Shown: positions 1 through 9,100 of the stretch, piece after piece | Layout: each line of letters opens with the position of its first letter | Position numbering within the stretch: the first letter of the stretch is position 1 | From: AV69 sp963742315 | GTDB lineage: Bacteria > Verrucomicrobiota > Verrucomicrobiia > Chthoniobacterales > UBA10450 | Direction: 5' to 3' | Length of the DNA stretch: 64,000 bases | Assembly (NCBI GenBank): GCA_963742315.1 | Contig: CAVULE010000001.1 | Span: forward strand, 496,001-560,000 | Position numbers and translations under genes: made by a program | The notes under the pieces: generated by a model | Told to the model about the DNA's origin: nothing | The model's input: the letters and a program-made list of their open reading frames with translations, nothing else | The model's database searches: none

Positions 1-1472
1 TTCTGATCGACAAGAGGCAAGGCAAGGCATTTCTCTTTATTGATCGGTATGGTGTTGAACGCATTTATTGCCATGAGACGGAAGATGCCATCTTCTTCGC
101 CAGCGAAGCCAAAGCGCTGCTTCGAGTTCTGCCGGAGCTAAGAGCGTTTGATAAAGAAGGCGTCGCACAGTTCTTAACATTTGGATGCACCCTGGGAGAA
201 CGCACCTTGTTTCGAGGTGTCCATTTACTTCGCGGGCGGCTCAGTCTGGTCCTTCGAAAACGGAAAGTGTCATAAGCGAAAATATTTTTCTCCCGAAATG
301 TGGGAGTCTCAGGTGACTCTGACAGCCGAAGACTTTCAGGCAAGACTTCAAGAAACATTCCGACGTGTCTTGCCGCGCTATTTTAAATCGGATTCGAGGA
401 TCGGCATTTCTCTAACCGCCGGCCTGGATAGCCGGATGATTATGGCCTGCTTGTCGAAGGAGAGAGAAAAACCGGTTTGCTACACATTTGCGGGTGCGAA
501 ACAGGACACGCTGGATGTCCGACTGGCGGGGCAGGTGGCAAAGGCATGTGGCCTGGAACACGAAATTCTGCGCCTAAGCGAAGATTTTTTCTCGAACTTT
601 GCCTCGTATGCTGACCGAACGGTCTACATTACCGACGGTTACCTGGGGGCTTTGGGTGCTCATGAGATCTATCTGAACAGACAGGCTCGCCAGCTAGCTC
701 CCGGTACGTCTAACCGGTGTTTTCGGTGGTGAAATCCTGAGAGGAGTGTCCATGTTTAAGCCGTTCCCACTCTCGCCCCGCCTTGTGGACCCTGACTTGG
801 GCCAGTCGCTGAACGCCCTGGCAAAGGAGTGGAGCCGGAACAGTCAGCACCCGATAACCTTTACCGCTTTCCGTGAGATACCGCAGAAGCGATTCGGGAC
901 TCCGGCAGCCAGTCGCTCGCAGCTAACTTTTCGAACTCCTTACCTCGACAATGAAATTGTCGCCCTTGCCTATCGAGCTCCACAGAGCCTTCAGGGGTCG
1001 CCTCTTCCAGCATGGTCGCTTGTTGAGAGCAACAATCCAATCTTGAGTCACATTCCTACCGACATGGGAGTAGCAGCGAAGGGCAACAGGTTGGCCGCGG
1101 CACCAAGGCGCTTCCTTTCCAAGGCTGTTTGTAAGATAGACTATCTCCGCACGCGAGGGATTGCCGCACAATCTATCAAGGCTCGACTCTTTATTCACGC
1201 AACTAAGTTCAGCCTTACGAATTGCCGGGCTGCATAAATATTTGTCCTACCGAATCTGGTTTCAACGGGAGTTGGCGGTCTATGTAGATGGGATTATAAA
1301 AGATACCCAGATCCGCCGCAGTTCGTTCTGGAACCCGCGTTTTCTCGAGCATGTGGCCTCGGATCACGCGGCCGGTCACAAGAATTACATGCACGAGATC
1401 GATGCAGTGCTGACGCTCGAAGTTGTCGAACGACTTCTCTTTCGAGATCTTCCGCGTGACCCAAGCTACTAG
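1..1472 (+). pseudogene. Asparagine synthase-like amidotransferase, 5' partial, three frameshifts
   Basis: The protein is readable only across three frames: frame 3 to about 235, frame 1 to about 700, frame 2 to about 1210, then frame 3 to the stop at 1472. Family signs are the N-terminal glutaminase-domain tail (FFASEAKALL; LFRGVHLL), the synthetase PP-loop region (ISLTAGLDSRM, the SGG/SxGxDS-type ATP loop near 410-435) and a TG-x-FGGEILRG block read across the second break. Each break has a net +1 shift; removing one G from the GGG at 234-236 and one C from the CCC at 700-702 restores the frame. The family uses glutamine and ATP to amidate a carboxylate, and homologues occur in exosortase EPS loci, which fits the neighbours. 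The start lies outside the window. Either the gene is decaying or the assembly carries insertion errors. The family call is firm; the exact substrate is unknown. Confidence 0.75.
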
Positions 1473-1516
1473 GAGCACGCAAACTTCGCACCCAGACGAA
1501 CGCTTTATGCCCGATT

Positions 1517-2227
1517 ATGGCCCGAGGCGATTGCGATAAAGCTATGGCAATTATCTGTCGCCAATATGGACTCTTATTCATAATGACTCCCAGGACAGCT
1601 TGTACAGCTGTTGGTGAGCTACTCTGCGGGCATTACGGTGGAGAGTTTTTACCTCCTGAAGATATTCTGGATTCGCAGGGTTTTATATCTGTTCAAAAAA
1701 AACACAGCACTTTGTCGGAACTCATCAAACATAAGATTTTAGCGCCTGAGGAAGCCAAATCGCTGCTAAAAATTGCCGCTGTTCGCAATCCATTCGATAG
1801 TTTGGCCTCTCTTTACTTTAAACAAAAATTGAAATACCAACCGCTGCTCGCTGACCCGTCTTCTTGGGTGAACCGCTCGCCACGCTACGCTGAGGATATG
1901 AGATACGCCCAAACGCACTCTTTCAACGAGTGGGTTGTGAAGATATCTTACCGGAAAGCCATCAAAAGACTATTAGGTTTGCGAGCCTCTATGTTCGCCG
2001 ACCACACATGCGGTATGGACGAGGTTATAAGATATGAAAGCCTTGAGAAGGATTTCAAGGAAGTCTTTAACAGGGCAGGGATTATGTGGAAAGCAAATAT
2101 ACCAGAGGTAAATCGCACCAATGAGAGAAGAAATCGCGATTATCGGTCATTGTATTCTCGGTCTGCGGCGCTTACGGTGAGGTTCGCCTATTCGTACGAC
2201 CTAAGGACATACGGCTATCGATTTTAA
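1517..2227 (+). CDS. Sulfotransferase, carbohydrate (type 2-like)
   Basis: About 236 residues. An N-terminal loop IMTPRTACTAVGE matches the 5'-phosphosulfate loop position of PAPS-dependent carbohydrate sulfotransferases. The 3'-phosphate block appears as AVRNPFDSLASLY, and the end (EVNRTNERRNRDYRSLYS, then YDLRTYGYRF) is typical of the Sulfotransfer_2 group. The predicted reaction is transfer of sulfate from PAPS to a sugar hydroxyl. ATG codons at 1517 and 1544 are both possible; 1544 puts the PAPS loop nearer the N-terminus, as is usual. It is the first of four sulfotransferases within 10 kb and sits before a cysQ remnant, which supports a glycan-sulfation role. The acceptor is unknown. Confidence 0.78.
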   Translation: MARGDCDKAMAIICRQYGLLFIMTPRTACTAVGELLCGHYGGEFLPPEDILDSQGFISVQKKHSTLSELIKHKILAPEEAKSLLKIAAVRNPFDSLASLYFKQKLKYQPLLADPSSWVNRSPRYAEDMRYAQTHSFNEWVVKISYRKAIKRLLGLRASMFADHTCGMDEVIRYESLEKDFKEVFNRAGIMWKANIPEVNRTNERRNRDYRSLYSRSAALTVRFAYSYDLRTYGYRF

Positions 2228-2297
2228 GACTCCGTTGCCTTAGAAGATCATGAATCGAGCTTTTGGACGACAGGGTCGCTGAGTGTAGACTTCGGTT

Positions 2298-2589
2298 TTG
2301 ACCCAAGAATTGATGGAGGCAGTTGCTAAATTGAACGCGCGACTTTGTGAGTTGACTCGGCAAGTGGGCGCCAAAATCATGCGCTTTTATGGGAACCGTG
2401 ATGCAGTGAAATGGAAAAAGGATGCATCGCCGCTGACCGCGGCAGATCGGGCGTCCCACGACTTTCTCGTTGAGTCTCTCAGATCCCTCATGCCCGAAGC
2501 CACTGTGGGTTTCAGAAGAGCCAAACGAATCAATGAATAACTTCGTGGAAGATGAAGCGTTGTTTTTGTTGGTGGATATTGACTGTTAG
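2298..2589 (+). pseudogene. cysQ: Truncated CysQ-like 3'(2'),5'-bisphosphate nucleotidase remnant
   Basis: The first ~70 residues resemble the inositol-monophosphatase/CysQ fold: a helix, then AKIMRFYG, then KKDASPLTAADRASHDFLVESL, where the DxSPLTxAD motif is characteristic. After about 2506 the sense frame changes by +1, giving WVSEEPNE and then ALFLLVDID, just where intact proteins have the metal-binding DPLDGT motif. A stop at 2587-2589 ends it there, so the catalytic core is missing. CysQ normally removes PAP, the inhibitory by-product of sulfotransferases, so it fits the neighbours functionally. As written it cannot make an active enzyme. Identity is probable from the motif and context; a different IMPase family member is possible. 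Confidence 0.65.
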
Positions 2590-2612
2590 TAATATCTAAA
2601 ATAGGGAAAACC

Positions 2613-3578
2613 TTGTCTAAGAAGGGCAATTTTGGACACAGGTGTCCGCCGACCTTTCTCGGAATCGGCTCCCTGCGGTGCGGGTCGACTTGGCTCTACC
2701 AAGTATTGAAGTGTCATCCAGACATACGATTAAGCGATCGTAAAGAGATGTCCTTCTTTTTTATGCGTCGGATGCTGCGGCACGATCTGGACTGGTACGA
2801 AGCACACTTCGAATCGGAGGATGAACTTGAGCCCAAGCCCATTCGCGGAGAGATTTCACCGGTATATGCTCGGCTGAAATCGTGGCAGGTTAATCGAATC
2901 GCGCACTTGCTGCCGGACCTGCGCATTATTCTAACATTGCGCCATCCTATCGAACGAGCGTGGTCTCAAGCGCTTTTGGAATCTGGATACGTAGAAGGGA
3001 GAGACGTCCGCAAAGTTAGTTCAATTGGCTTTGTGCGCCAGATCGAGCGTGCTCGCAATAGACTATCTTCGGATTACTGCCGCACCATAAAAATCTGGTC
3101 CAAGGCGTTTGGACCGGACGCACTGCATATCGATTTCTTCGATCGGATTCGCGATGATCCCGAGGGTTACGTCAATCGCGCTCTGCGGCATATTGGGGCC
3201 ACGACCCCGTGGGCGCTGCCGGCTAAATTCATGAAGACGAAGGTGCATGCAACTACTAGTCTGGTTGGGCACAACCGTGAGATTCCAGAGGCGGTCCAAT
3301 GGTACATTGCAGACCGGTTGCTGGAGCCTACCGAACGCCTGAATGAACTTCTGGAAGGCCGGGTTTCGAGCTGGGTGGAGGAGATGCGTACCATCCGCGG
3401 TAAAGTACGACCAAGCTGGCGTCTTCTGAGAGAACTAAATCTAACCGTGCTCTCGGCTCCGGAAAGATTGGCTTACGAGGCTTACCACGCAGTTCTTGAT
3501 CTCAGACTTTGGTGGCGTTGGCGGCACCTCCAACGATCGTATGCCTCCGACGGGACCGTCCTCGGACAAGTTAAGTGA
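2613..3578 (+). CDS. PAPS-dependent sulfotransferase
   Basis: 321 residues, intact. The N-terminal motif FLGIGSLRCGSTWLYQVLKCHP is the PAPS 5'-phosphosulfate loop (RxGSTWL) of the Sulfotransfer_1/3 family, and the second binding block is ILTLRHPIERAWS, about 100 residues later. The start used is TTG 2613, preceded by an AGGGA Shine-Dalgarno-like stretch; no nearby ATG keeps the PAPS loop in place. The gene follows the cysQ remnant closely. The cytoplasmic reaction would be sulfation of a sugar or glycolipid precursor before export. It is not closely alike to the pair at 9.1-11.2 kb. The family is sure; the substrate cannot be told. Confidence 0.85.
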   Translation: MSKKGNFGHRCPPTFLGIGSLRCGSTWLYQVLKCHPDIRLSDRKEMSFFFMRRMLRHDLDWYEAHFESEDELEPKPIRGEISPVYARLKSWQVNRIAHLLPDLRIILTLRHPIERAWSQALLESGYVEGRDVRKVSSIGFVRQIERARNRLSSDYCRTIKIWSKAFGPDALHIDFFDRIRDDPEGYVNRALRHIGATTPWALPAKFMKTKVHATTSLVGHNREIPEAVQWYIADRLLEPTERLNELLEGRVSSWVEEMRTIRGKVRPSWRLLRELNLTVLSAPERLAYEAYHAVLDLRLWWRWRHLQRSYASDGTVLGQVK

Positions 3579-3989
3579 GGCTCAATCAACAGACAAGTTC
3601 CTCAGAAAGCAGTGAGTTTGTGATCAGCGGACCCTACCGGTCCGCTCAGTCTGAACGTTTAGGGTTGGAAGAACAGATAGAGCGGGTTGCCAAATAAAGA
3701 AGACTTGGCAAGCAAGGGAGCTCGACAATTGGAACGATTCGCTCCGCAGTTCGGTTACGATTGCGGCAGATTTGAGGCAAGGTACATGCTACCAACGGAA
3801 AGCTGAGCATTACCAGAAACGGAGAAGTGACTACAACTTGTTCCACGGCAGATTTTATTTCATGAATCGCGAAGAACCAGAGCGCTTAAAGAAGATGCTT
3901 GGATTTATAGTGCCCCGGTCATCGACTCGCTCCGTCTGCGGTCGCCGGAATTGAAGTTAGCTCTTAAATAGGCCGATTACGCCAAATCT
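3579..3989 (+). other. Intergenic stretch without a supported gene
   Basis: 411 bases between a sulfotransferase and the flippase. Apart from the hairpin at 3626-3646 I see no family signature. A 60-codon open frame at 3772-3954 has no recognisable domain and no clear ribosome binding site, so I treat it as chance or an unrecognisable remnant. Confidence 0.5.
3626..3646 (+). terminator. Hairpin downstream of the sulfotransferase, possible terminator
   Basis: AGCGGACC at 3626-3633 pairs perfectly with GGTCCGCT at 3639-3646 over a five-base loop. It lies 48 bases after the stop of the preceding gene. No clear T-run follows, so it may stabilise the mRNA end or act with Rho rather than being a classic intrinsic terminator. 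Confidence 0.4.
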
Positions 3990-5577
3990 GTGAACGCCAA
4001 TTCAACAACAACTGTTGGATCAATGCCGCCGACAACTATTGGGTCGGTCCTGAGTAATGTAAGCCGACAAAGTGTAGTCGTGCTCCTAAGCAGGGGCGCG
4101 GCGCTTGTCCTGGGTATAGCCACAACCATTCTTCTTAGCCGGTTTCTCGGCCCCGCCGGGCTCGGGGAGTTCCGGCTTGGTTCGGTGGTCGTGCAACTTC
4201 TGACCACATTTTGTTTGCTTGGGCTGGATTCGGGTTTGCAACGCTATCTTCCAGTTTTAGAAACCCGGGGAGGAAACGGCAGCAGAACTCTGCTCGCTCG
4301 AAGCAGTCGTGTGGTCATTGCGACTTCGCTGGCTCTTTCACTGGCTCTCCTGTTGGGGGCGCCAGCCCTGGCGAAGTATTATTTCCATTCCCCAGGAATG
4401 ACGAATGTCATGCGTGTATTTAGTTTACAGGTCCCGGTCCTTGTCCTCTTTAAGTTCCTTTCCGGGGCAGTTAAAGCGGCCAAACGCGTCGATCTTGCGT
4501 CGAAAATCACGAATATCCTTTCCCCAGCGATCTTCTTAGCCTTGCTGGCACTGACTGGACTTCGTTTACCCGGGGCTTTACGGCACCATTGCGGCCCGCA
4601 TTCTGGCGCAGCTCGCCGCGGTTCTTTGCTTTGTCTTATTCGTAACGCGACGCTTTCCAAAGCCTTCCAAAATCGAGCCCGTCGCAGATAATATCTTTAG
4701 AGACTATCTTCGCCTTTCAATCCCTCTGTTTTTTATCGGAATAGGCTATCAGTTTTTGAATCAGATGGATACGCTAATGCTAGGTTATTTTGCCAGCCAA
4801 AGAGATGTGGGAATCTATTCAGTTGCCGCCAAGGTGTCTGCTTTCGTGCTGATTGGGCTTGAGATTTTACTTCCGATCGTGGCGCCTCTGTTTTCGCAAT
4901 TCTCTGCCACGCGTGACCACGAGTTGACTGAGGCACTGTTCAGGACCGTCACAAAATGGCTGTGCTATTCTGCTCTTATCATATTCACTTGCATCGCGAT
5001 TTTTCGAATTGAAGTACTACATCTTTTTGGGAAAGGTTTCACAGGGGGCGCTACAGTCTTGCTGATTCTTGCAGCGGGGCAGCTCGCCAGCGCAGCTACC
5101 GGCCCCACTGGGGCTCTGCTCACGATGACGGGCAAACAAAAATGGGAGCTCGCCAATACAATTTCGATGGTAGTATTCAATTTCCTACTCAACCTTGCTC
5201 TTATCCCAACCATGGGACTGATTGGCGCCGCGATCGCGATGGCCGTTAGTATTGCTACAATTAATGCCCTTAAGTTTGTCCAGGTTTATATGCTATTCGG
5301 TTTGCAAGCTTACAATCTCAAATACCTTAAGGGCGTTTTCGCGGTCGGCGGAGCTGGCCTTGTTGGATATATGCTGCGCAGCTGGTTATCTAATGCCGGC
5401 TACGGTCCCTTTACGATTATACCATTGGGCGGAATGGCGTTTTTGATTACGGCTACTTTGGGACTCTGGCTGGGATTGGATCACGAGGATAAAATGGCGA
5501 TAAGTGCCTTGCGAAGGCGGCAATCAGATGTGCCCATCTTGCGCGCGCAAAAAGGACCCGAGGAGGGCTTGTATTAG
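3990..5577 (+). pseudogene. Wzx-type polysaccharide flippase (oligosaccharide flippase family), one frameshift
   Basis: Read from GTG 3990 and across one +1 frame change near 4572-4575, this gives a ~528-residue multi-membrane protein of the MOP/Wzx family. The first part shows LLSRGAALVLGIATTILLSRFLGPAGLGEF and the second QMDTLMLGYFASQRDVGIYSVAAK, both typical of Wzx/RfbX. Removing one G from the GGGG run rejoins the frame as LPGLYGTIAARILAQL. Its job would be to flip undecaprenyl-linked repeat units across the inner membrane. It sits between sulfotransferase and glycosyltransferase genes, as expected for an EPS cluster. If the frameshift is real, only a truncated N-terminal half is made. 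The family is firm; its functional state is uncertain. Confidence 0.85.
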
Positions 5578-5597
5578 TAGTTCGACAAGTTACGACT

Positions 5598-6512
5598 GTG
5601 AACATCCTAATTGTCAAGGTTGGTGCTACTGGTGATGTCGTACGGACGACGCCGTTGGTAAGTGCGATAAAGGGGCAAGTTACGTGGCTGACGGCCGCTA
5701 AAAATACGGTTTTGCTTAAGGGTTTGAATTGCGATCTACACTGCTTCTCTTGGGAAGAACGGACGAAAATATTGAGCAACTATTATGATCTCGTCATTAA
5801 TTTGGAAGATACTGTTGATGTTGCACAATTTCTGAAGACGGTGCGGTACGGAGAGATCTTCGGTGCCTACGTTGATTCTGGTAACGCACTGCGCTACACG
5901 GCGAATTCCAGGCGCTGGTTTGACCTCAGTCTCATCAGTTCCCATGGCCGGCAACAGGCTGATCGGCTTAAACTGTTCAATCGCCAGACCTATCAAGAAA
6001 TGATCTTTGATGGCCTTGGATTCCACTTTGGCGGCGAGACATATTTGCTCCCGGAACCCATCGAAACAGGGCTATCGGGCGATGTTGCTATAGCAGCCGA
6101 TTCTGGTCCGATCTGGCCGATGAAACGCTGGGCTTACTACGCCGAGCTCAAAGAGCGACTCGAAAATCATGGACTGACCGTAAATGTGTTGCCGCAGCGC
6201 TCATCATTACTCGAACACCTCGCTGACGTCAGGAATCATCGTTGTTTGGTTGGGGGGGACAGCCTCCCAATGCATTTCGCCCTTGGAACGGCAACGCCGT
6301 GCGTCTCTCTCTTCACCTGCACCAGCCCGTGGGAGATTTACGATTACGGCGTCCAGAAGAAAATAGTTTCACCGTTGTTGGAGGAATTCTTTTACAAGCG
6401 CGGCTACGACGAACGCGCAACAACCGTAATTACTGTGGATGAAGTCGAGAGTGCGGTCCTCACGCAGCTTGAGAAAGCTGGGTCTCCGTCGAAGCAGATC
6501 ACGGTGGAATGA
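5598..6512 (+). CDS. Glycosyltransferase family 9 (heptosyltransferase-like)
   Basis: 304 residues from GTG 5598. The N-terminus (MNILIVKVGATGDVVRTTPL) is the signature of the GT9 ADP-heptose:LPS heptosyltransferases, and the C-terminal half keeps a nucleotide-sugar site (VGGDSLPMHFALGTATPCVSLF). Related enzymes add heptose to a lipid A-core or glycan acceptor on the cytoplasmic face. A phosphoheptose isomerase gene (15970-16569) in the same window gives an independent hint that heptose is made. The stop TGA at 6510-6512 overlaps the ATG of the next gene, so the two are probably translated together. Donor and acceptor are inferred from family only. Confidence 0.85.
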   Translation: MNILIVKVGATGDVVRTTPLVSAIKGQVTWLTAAKNTVLLKGLNCDLHCFSWEERTKILSNYYDLVINLEDTVDVAQFLKTVRYGEIFGAYVDSGNALRYTANSRRWFDLSLISSHGRQQADRLKLFNRQTYQEMIFDGLGFHFGGETYLLPEPIETGLSGDVAIAADSGPIWPMKRWAYYAELKERLENHGLTVNVLPQRSSLLEHLADVRNHRCLVGGDSLPMHFALGTATPCVSLFTCTSPWEIYDYGVQKKIVSPLLEEFFYKRGYDERATTVITVDEVESAVLTQLEKAGSPSKQITVE

Positions 6513-7918
6513 CACCGCCTCTCAGAGATCAGAGGTCGAACGTCATAGGTCAGAGAACGGCCTCCGCCCCCGTAGAGGTTGCGGCTCGGGGACAGGGCGG
6601 GGGGGGCACCGACGACGGCATCGAGGACCAAGAAAAACCAGGGAATGCGGGGGGGCGTCACTCGCAAATCAGCAATCAGCAATCAGCAATCAGCATCGCC
6701 CTCCTCACTGGTGGCGGGGACAAGCCTTACGCTTTGGGCATGGCAGAGGCGCTGACGGCAGCAGGTATATCGATCGACTTTATTGGCAGCAACGATCTGA
6801 ACGTTCCGGAACTGATAAACAACCCCAGAGTAAGGTTCCTTAACCTGCGCGGCGACCAACAAGTCGAAGCGAGTCTGCCGGCGAAGATGCTAAGGGTGCT
6901 GCGCTATTACGTGAAATTAATCGCTTATGCAGCGACAGCAAGACCGAAGCTATTCCACCTATTGTGGAACAATAAGTTTCAGTTTTTTGACCGTATCGTG
7001 TTGATGCTTTATTACAGACTGCTCGGCAAAAAGATCATCTTCACCGCCCACAACGTGAACGCAGGTAAACGAGACTCGAACGATTCCTGGCTAAACCGGT
7101 GTTCACTGAAGGTTCAATACAACCTGACCGACCATATCTTTGTTCACACCGATGGGATGAAAACCGAGCTTGTAGCCGACTTTGATATTCCTGAAGAGAA
7201 GGTCAGCGTTATTCCGTTCGGAATCAACAATACGGTTCCCAACACCAGTCTTTCCGGGGCGGAGGCAAGACGCCAGCTGGGAATCGGCAAAGACGAAAGA
7301 GCCTTGCTGTTTTTTGGAAACATTGCTCCTTACAAGGGCCTCGAATACCTAGTAGTTGCGCTTACCGAACTCCTAAACAGAGACGAGAATTATCGTCTGA
7401 TTATTGTTGGCAAGCCCAAAGGATCCGAGGATTACTGGAAGCAGATCCAGGCGACCATTGCTGGCAGCTGCATCCGTGATCGTGTTATTGAGGTAATTGA
7501 ATATGTCCCAGATGAGGCGACAGAATTATATTTCAAAGCCGCCGATGTTTTAATTTTACCTTACGCCCAAGTATTTCAAAGTCAGAGCGGAGTACTCCTC
7601 CTTGGGTATAGCTTTGGGCTGCCGGCGATCGCTGCGGATGTGGGCACGTTGAGGGAGGACATTGCTGAGGAAGAAACCGGATTTGTTTTCAATCCGCGTG
7701 ATTCATCTGATCTCGCCAGCAAGATAGACAAGTACTTCAAGAGCGAATTATTCCACAAATTGGAAAACCGGCGGGCGAAGATCAAAGCCTATGCCAACGA
7801 ACGGTATTCTTGGAGTAAAGTGGCGAAGATCACGACGCGCGTTTACGCGGAGGTGCTCCGCAGCACGGGGGTCAGAGATCGAAGATCAGAGGTCAGACCA
7901 AGTTCGACGCACGGATGA
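6509..7918 (+). CDS. Glycosyltransferase family 4 with repeat-encoded N-terminal extension
   Basis: 469 residues. The GT4/GT-B core starts only around residue 62 (SIALLTGGGDKPYALGMAEAL). It continues with FTAHNVNAG, FGNIAPYKGLEYL (donor-binding loop) and QSQSGVLLLGYSFGLPAIAADVG (the usual E-x7-E region, here with Q/S). The start at 6509 overlaps the previous stop as ATGA and I see no better start codon. The first ~60 residues are low-complexity and are encoded partly by seven-base tandem repeats (6522-6556 and 6668-6695). The 3' end also carries such repeats (7872-7899). The transferase function is well supported; the extension may be recent repeat insertion rather than a domain. Confidence 0.85.
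   Translation: MTPPLRDQRSNVIGQRTASAPVEVAARGQGGGGTDDGIEDQEKPGNAGGRHSQISNQQSAISIALLTGGGDKPYALGMAEALTAAGISIDFIGSNDLNVPELINNPRVRFLNLRGDQQVEASLPAKMLRVLRYYVKLIAYAATARPKLFHLLWNNKFQFFDRIVLMLYYRLLGKKIIFTAHNVNAGKRDSNDSWLNRCSLKVQYNLTDHIFVHTDGMKTELVADFDIPEEKVSVIPFGINNTVPNTSLSGAEARRQLGIGKDERALLFFGNIAPYKGLEYLVVALTELLNRDENYRLIIVGKPKGSEDYWKQIQATIAGSCIRDRVIEVIEYVPDEATELYFKAADVLILPYAQVFQSQSGVLLLGYSFGLPAIAADVGTLREDIAEEETGFVFNPRDSSDLASKIDKYFKSELFHKLENRRAKIKAYANERYSWSKVAKITTRVYAEVLRSTGVRDRRSEVRPSSTHG
6522..6556 (+). repeat. Degenerate heptamer tandem repeat, TCAGAGR type
   Basis: Five consecutive seven-base units each begin with TC: TCAGAGA, TCAGAGG, TCGAACG, TCATAGG, TCAGAGA. They lie inside the 5' end of the GT4 reading frame. 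The same unit type appears again at 7872-7899. Confidence 0.8.
6668..6695 (+). repeat. Perfect heptamer tandem repeat (ATCAGCA)4
   Basis: Four exact copies of ATCAGCA lie in a row. They are translated as part of the N-terminal extension of the GT4 protein just before the conserved core. A seven-base unit means that gain or loss of a copy would shift the frame. Confidence 0.9.
7872..7899 (+). repeat. Degenerate heptamer tandem repeat at the 3' end of the GT4 gene
   Basis: Four seven-base units (TCAGAGA, TCGAAGA, TCAGAGG, TCAGACC) match the unit family at 6522-6556. They encode the last residues of the GT4 protein just before its stop. Confidence 0.8.
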
Positions 7919-8925
7919 AACCTTTGGTTTCAATCCTCATCCCGGCTTATAACGCTGAGCGGTGGATCGCTCAGACGATTCTGTCCGCTCTCGCGCAGAC
8001 TTGGCCGAGAAAGGAGATCATCGTCGTCGACGATGAGTCTCGCGATCAAACGCATCAGATTGCTCGACAGTTTGCTTCCGAAGATGTTTCCGTTGTCACT
8101 CAGGAGAACCAAGGTGCAGCCGCAGCCAGAAACAAAGCCCTTCAGCTTTGTCAGGGTGACTATATCCAGTGGCTTGACGCTGACGACCTTCTCTCACCGG
8201 AAAAGGTCACTAGACAGATGGCAGCGGCACAGGAGTGTCAGGACAAACACAGACTGCTATCTTGCGGCTGGGGATACTTCATGTATCGACCGGCCAGGGC
8301 GAAGTTCATTCCGAGCCCCCTTTGGTGCGATTTGACGCCGGCGGAATGGTTGGTTCGCAGATGGGAACACAACCCGATCCTGCATATGCAGACCGCGACG
8401 TGGCTCGTCAGTCGGGAATTGACAAACGCGGCCGGGCCTTGGGATTCGCGGCTACTCAACAATGACGATGGCGAATATTTCTGCCGAGTCCTAAGGGCAA
8501 GCACCGGTGTAAGGTTCGTCAGCGACGCCAAAGTATTCTATCGTCAAGGCGGGTCGGATCGCTTGAGTTACGTGGGCCGTTCGAACAAAAAAATGGAAGC
8601 TCATTTCCTCGGTATACAATTACAGATGGAAGTTCTCCGGTCACTGGACGACAGCGAAAGAGCTCGGGCGGCGTGCCTTAGGCGGTTACAAGCGTGCGTT
8701 AAGTCCTTTTACCCGCAGCGTCCAGACATTGTGAAGCGAGTGGAAGAACAAGCCCATCGCCTGGCAGGAAGGTTGGAGATACCACCACGCCTGGGTACTA
8801 AGTATTCATGGATTGAGTGGCTTTTCGGCTATCGGATCGGCCTGCAATTGCAGATGTGGTACAATCAATACAAATGGAACCTCCTGAGATCTTGGGACAG
8901 GATCTTTTCTCAGATCGAGCGATAA
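7915..8925 (+). CDS. Glycosyltransferase family 2
   Basis: 336 residues. The N-terminus has the GT-A fold signs of family 2: VSILIPAYNAERWIAQTILS, then IIVVDDESRDQT, then QENQGAAAARNKAL, then the metal-binding QWLDADDLL (DxD). The C-terminal third has no recognisable domain and is rich in basic and aromatic residues. The ATG overlaps the previous stop (ATGA at 7915-7918), so GT9, GT4 and GT2 form a tightly packed unit. It probably adds one sugar of the repeat unit in the cytoplasm. Donor and linkage cannot be read from sequence. Confidence 0.88.
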   Translation: MKPLVSILIPAYNAERWIAQTILSALAQTWPRKEIIVVDDESRDQTHQIARQFASEDVSVVTQENQGAAAARNKALQLCQGDYIQWLDADDLLSPEKVTRQMAAAQECQDKHRLLSCGWGYFMYRPARAKFIPSPLWCDLTPAEWLVRRWEHNPILHMQTATWLVSRELTNAAGPWDSRLLNNDDGEYFCRVLRASTGVRFVSDAKVFYRQGGSDRLSYVGRSNKKMEAHFLGIQLQMEVLRSLDDSERARAACLRRLQACVKSFYPQRPDIVKRVEEQAHRLAGRLEIPPRLGTKYSWIEWLFGYRIGLQLQMWYNQYKWNLLRSWDRIFSQIER

Positions 8926-9100
8926 AACCAACTTATAGAAGATTTGCTCGTGTGCGGTCAGGTAGTTGGCGGGTTCCGAAGGTCTTGCGATAAAACGCCA
9001 AGGATTGCGGGGCGGTTCAAGACATGTTGCGGGCAGGGGGTCCCAGTTCCCGTCCGTTGTTTAATGTAGTCTTTTTCTGCATCTAAATCGGTTAATATTT

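Noticed and set aside
3772..3954. 60-codon frame upstream of the flippase
   Set aside because: No domain, no ribosome binding site and unusual composition; more likely chance.
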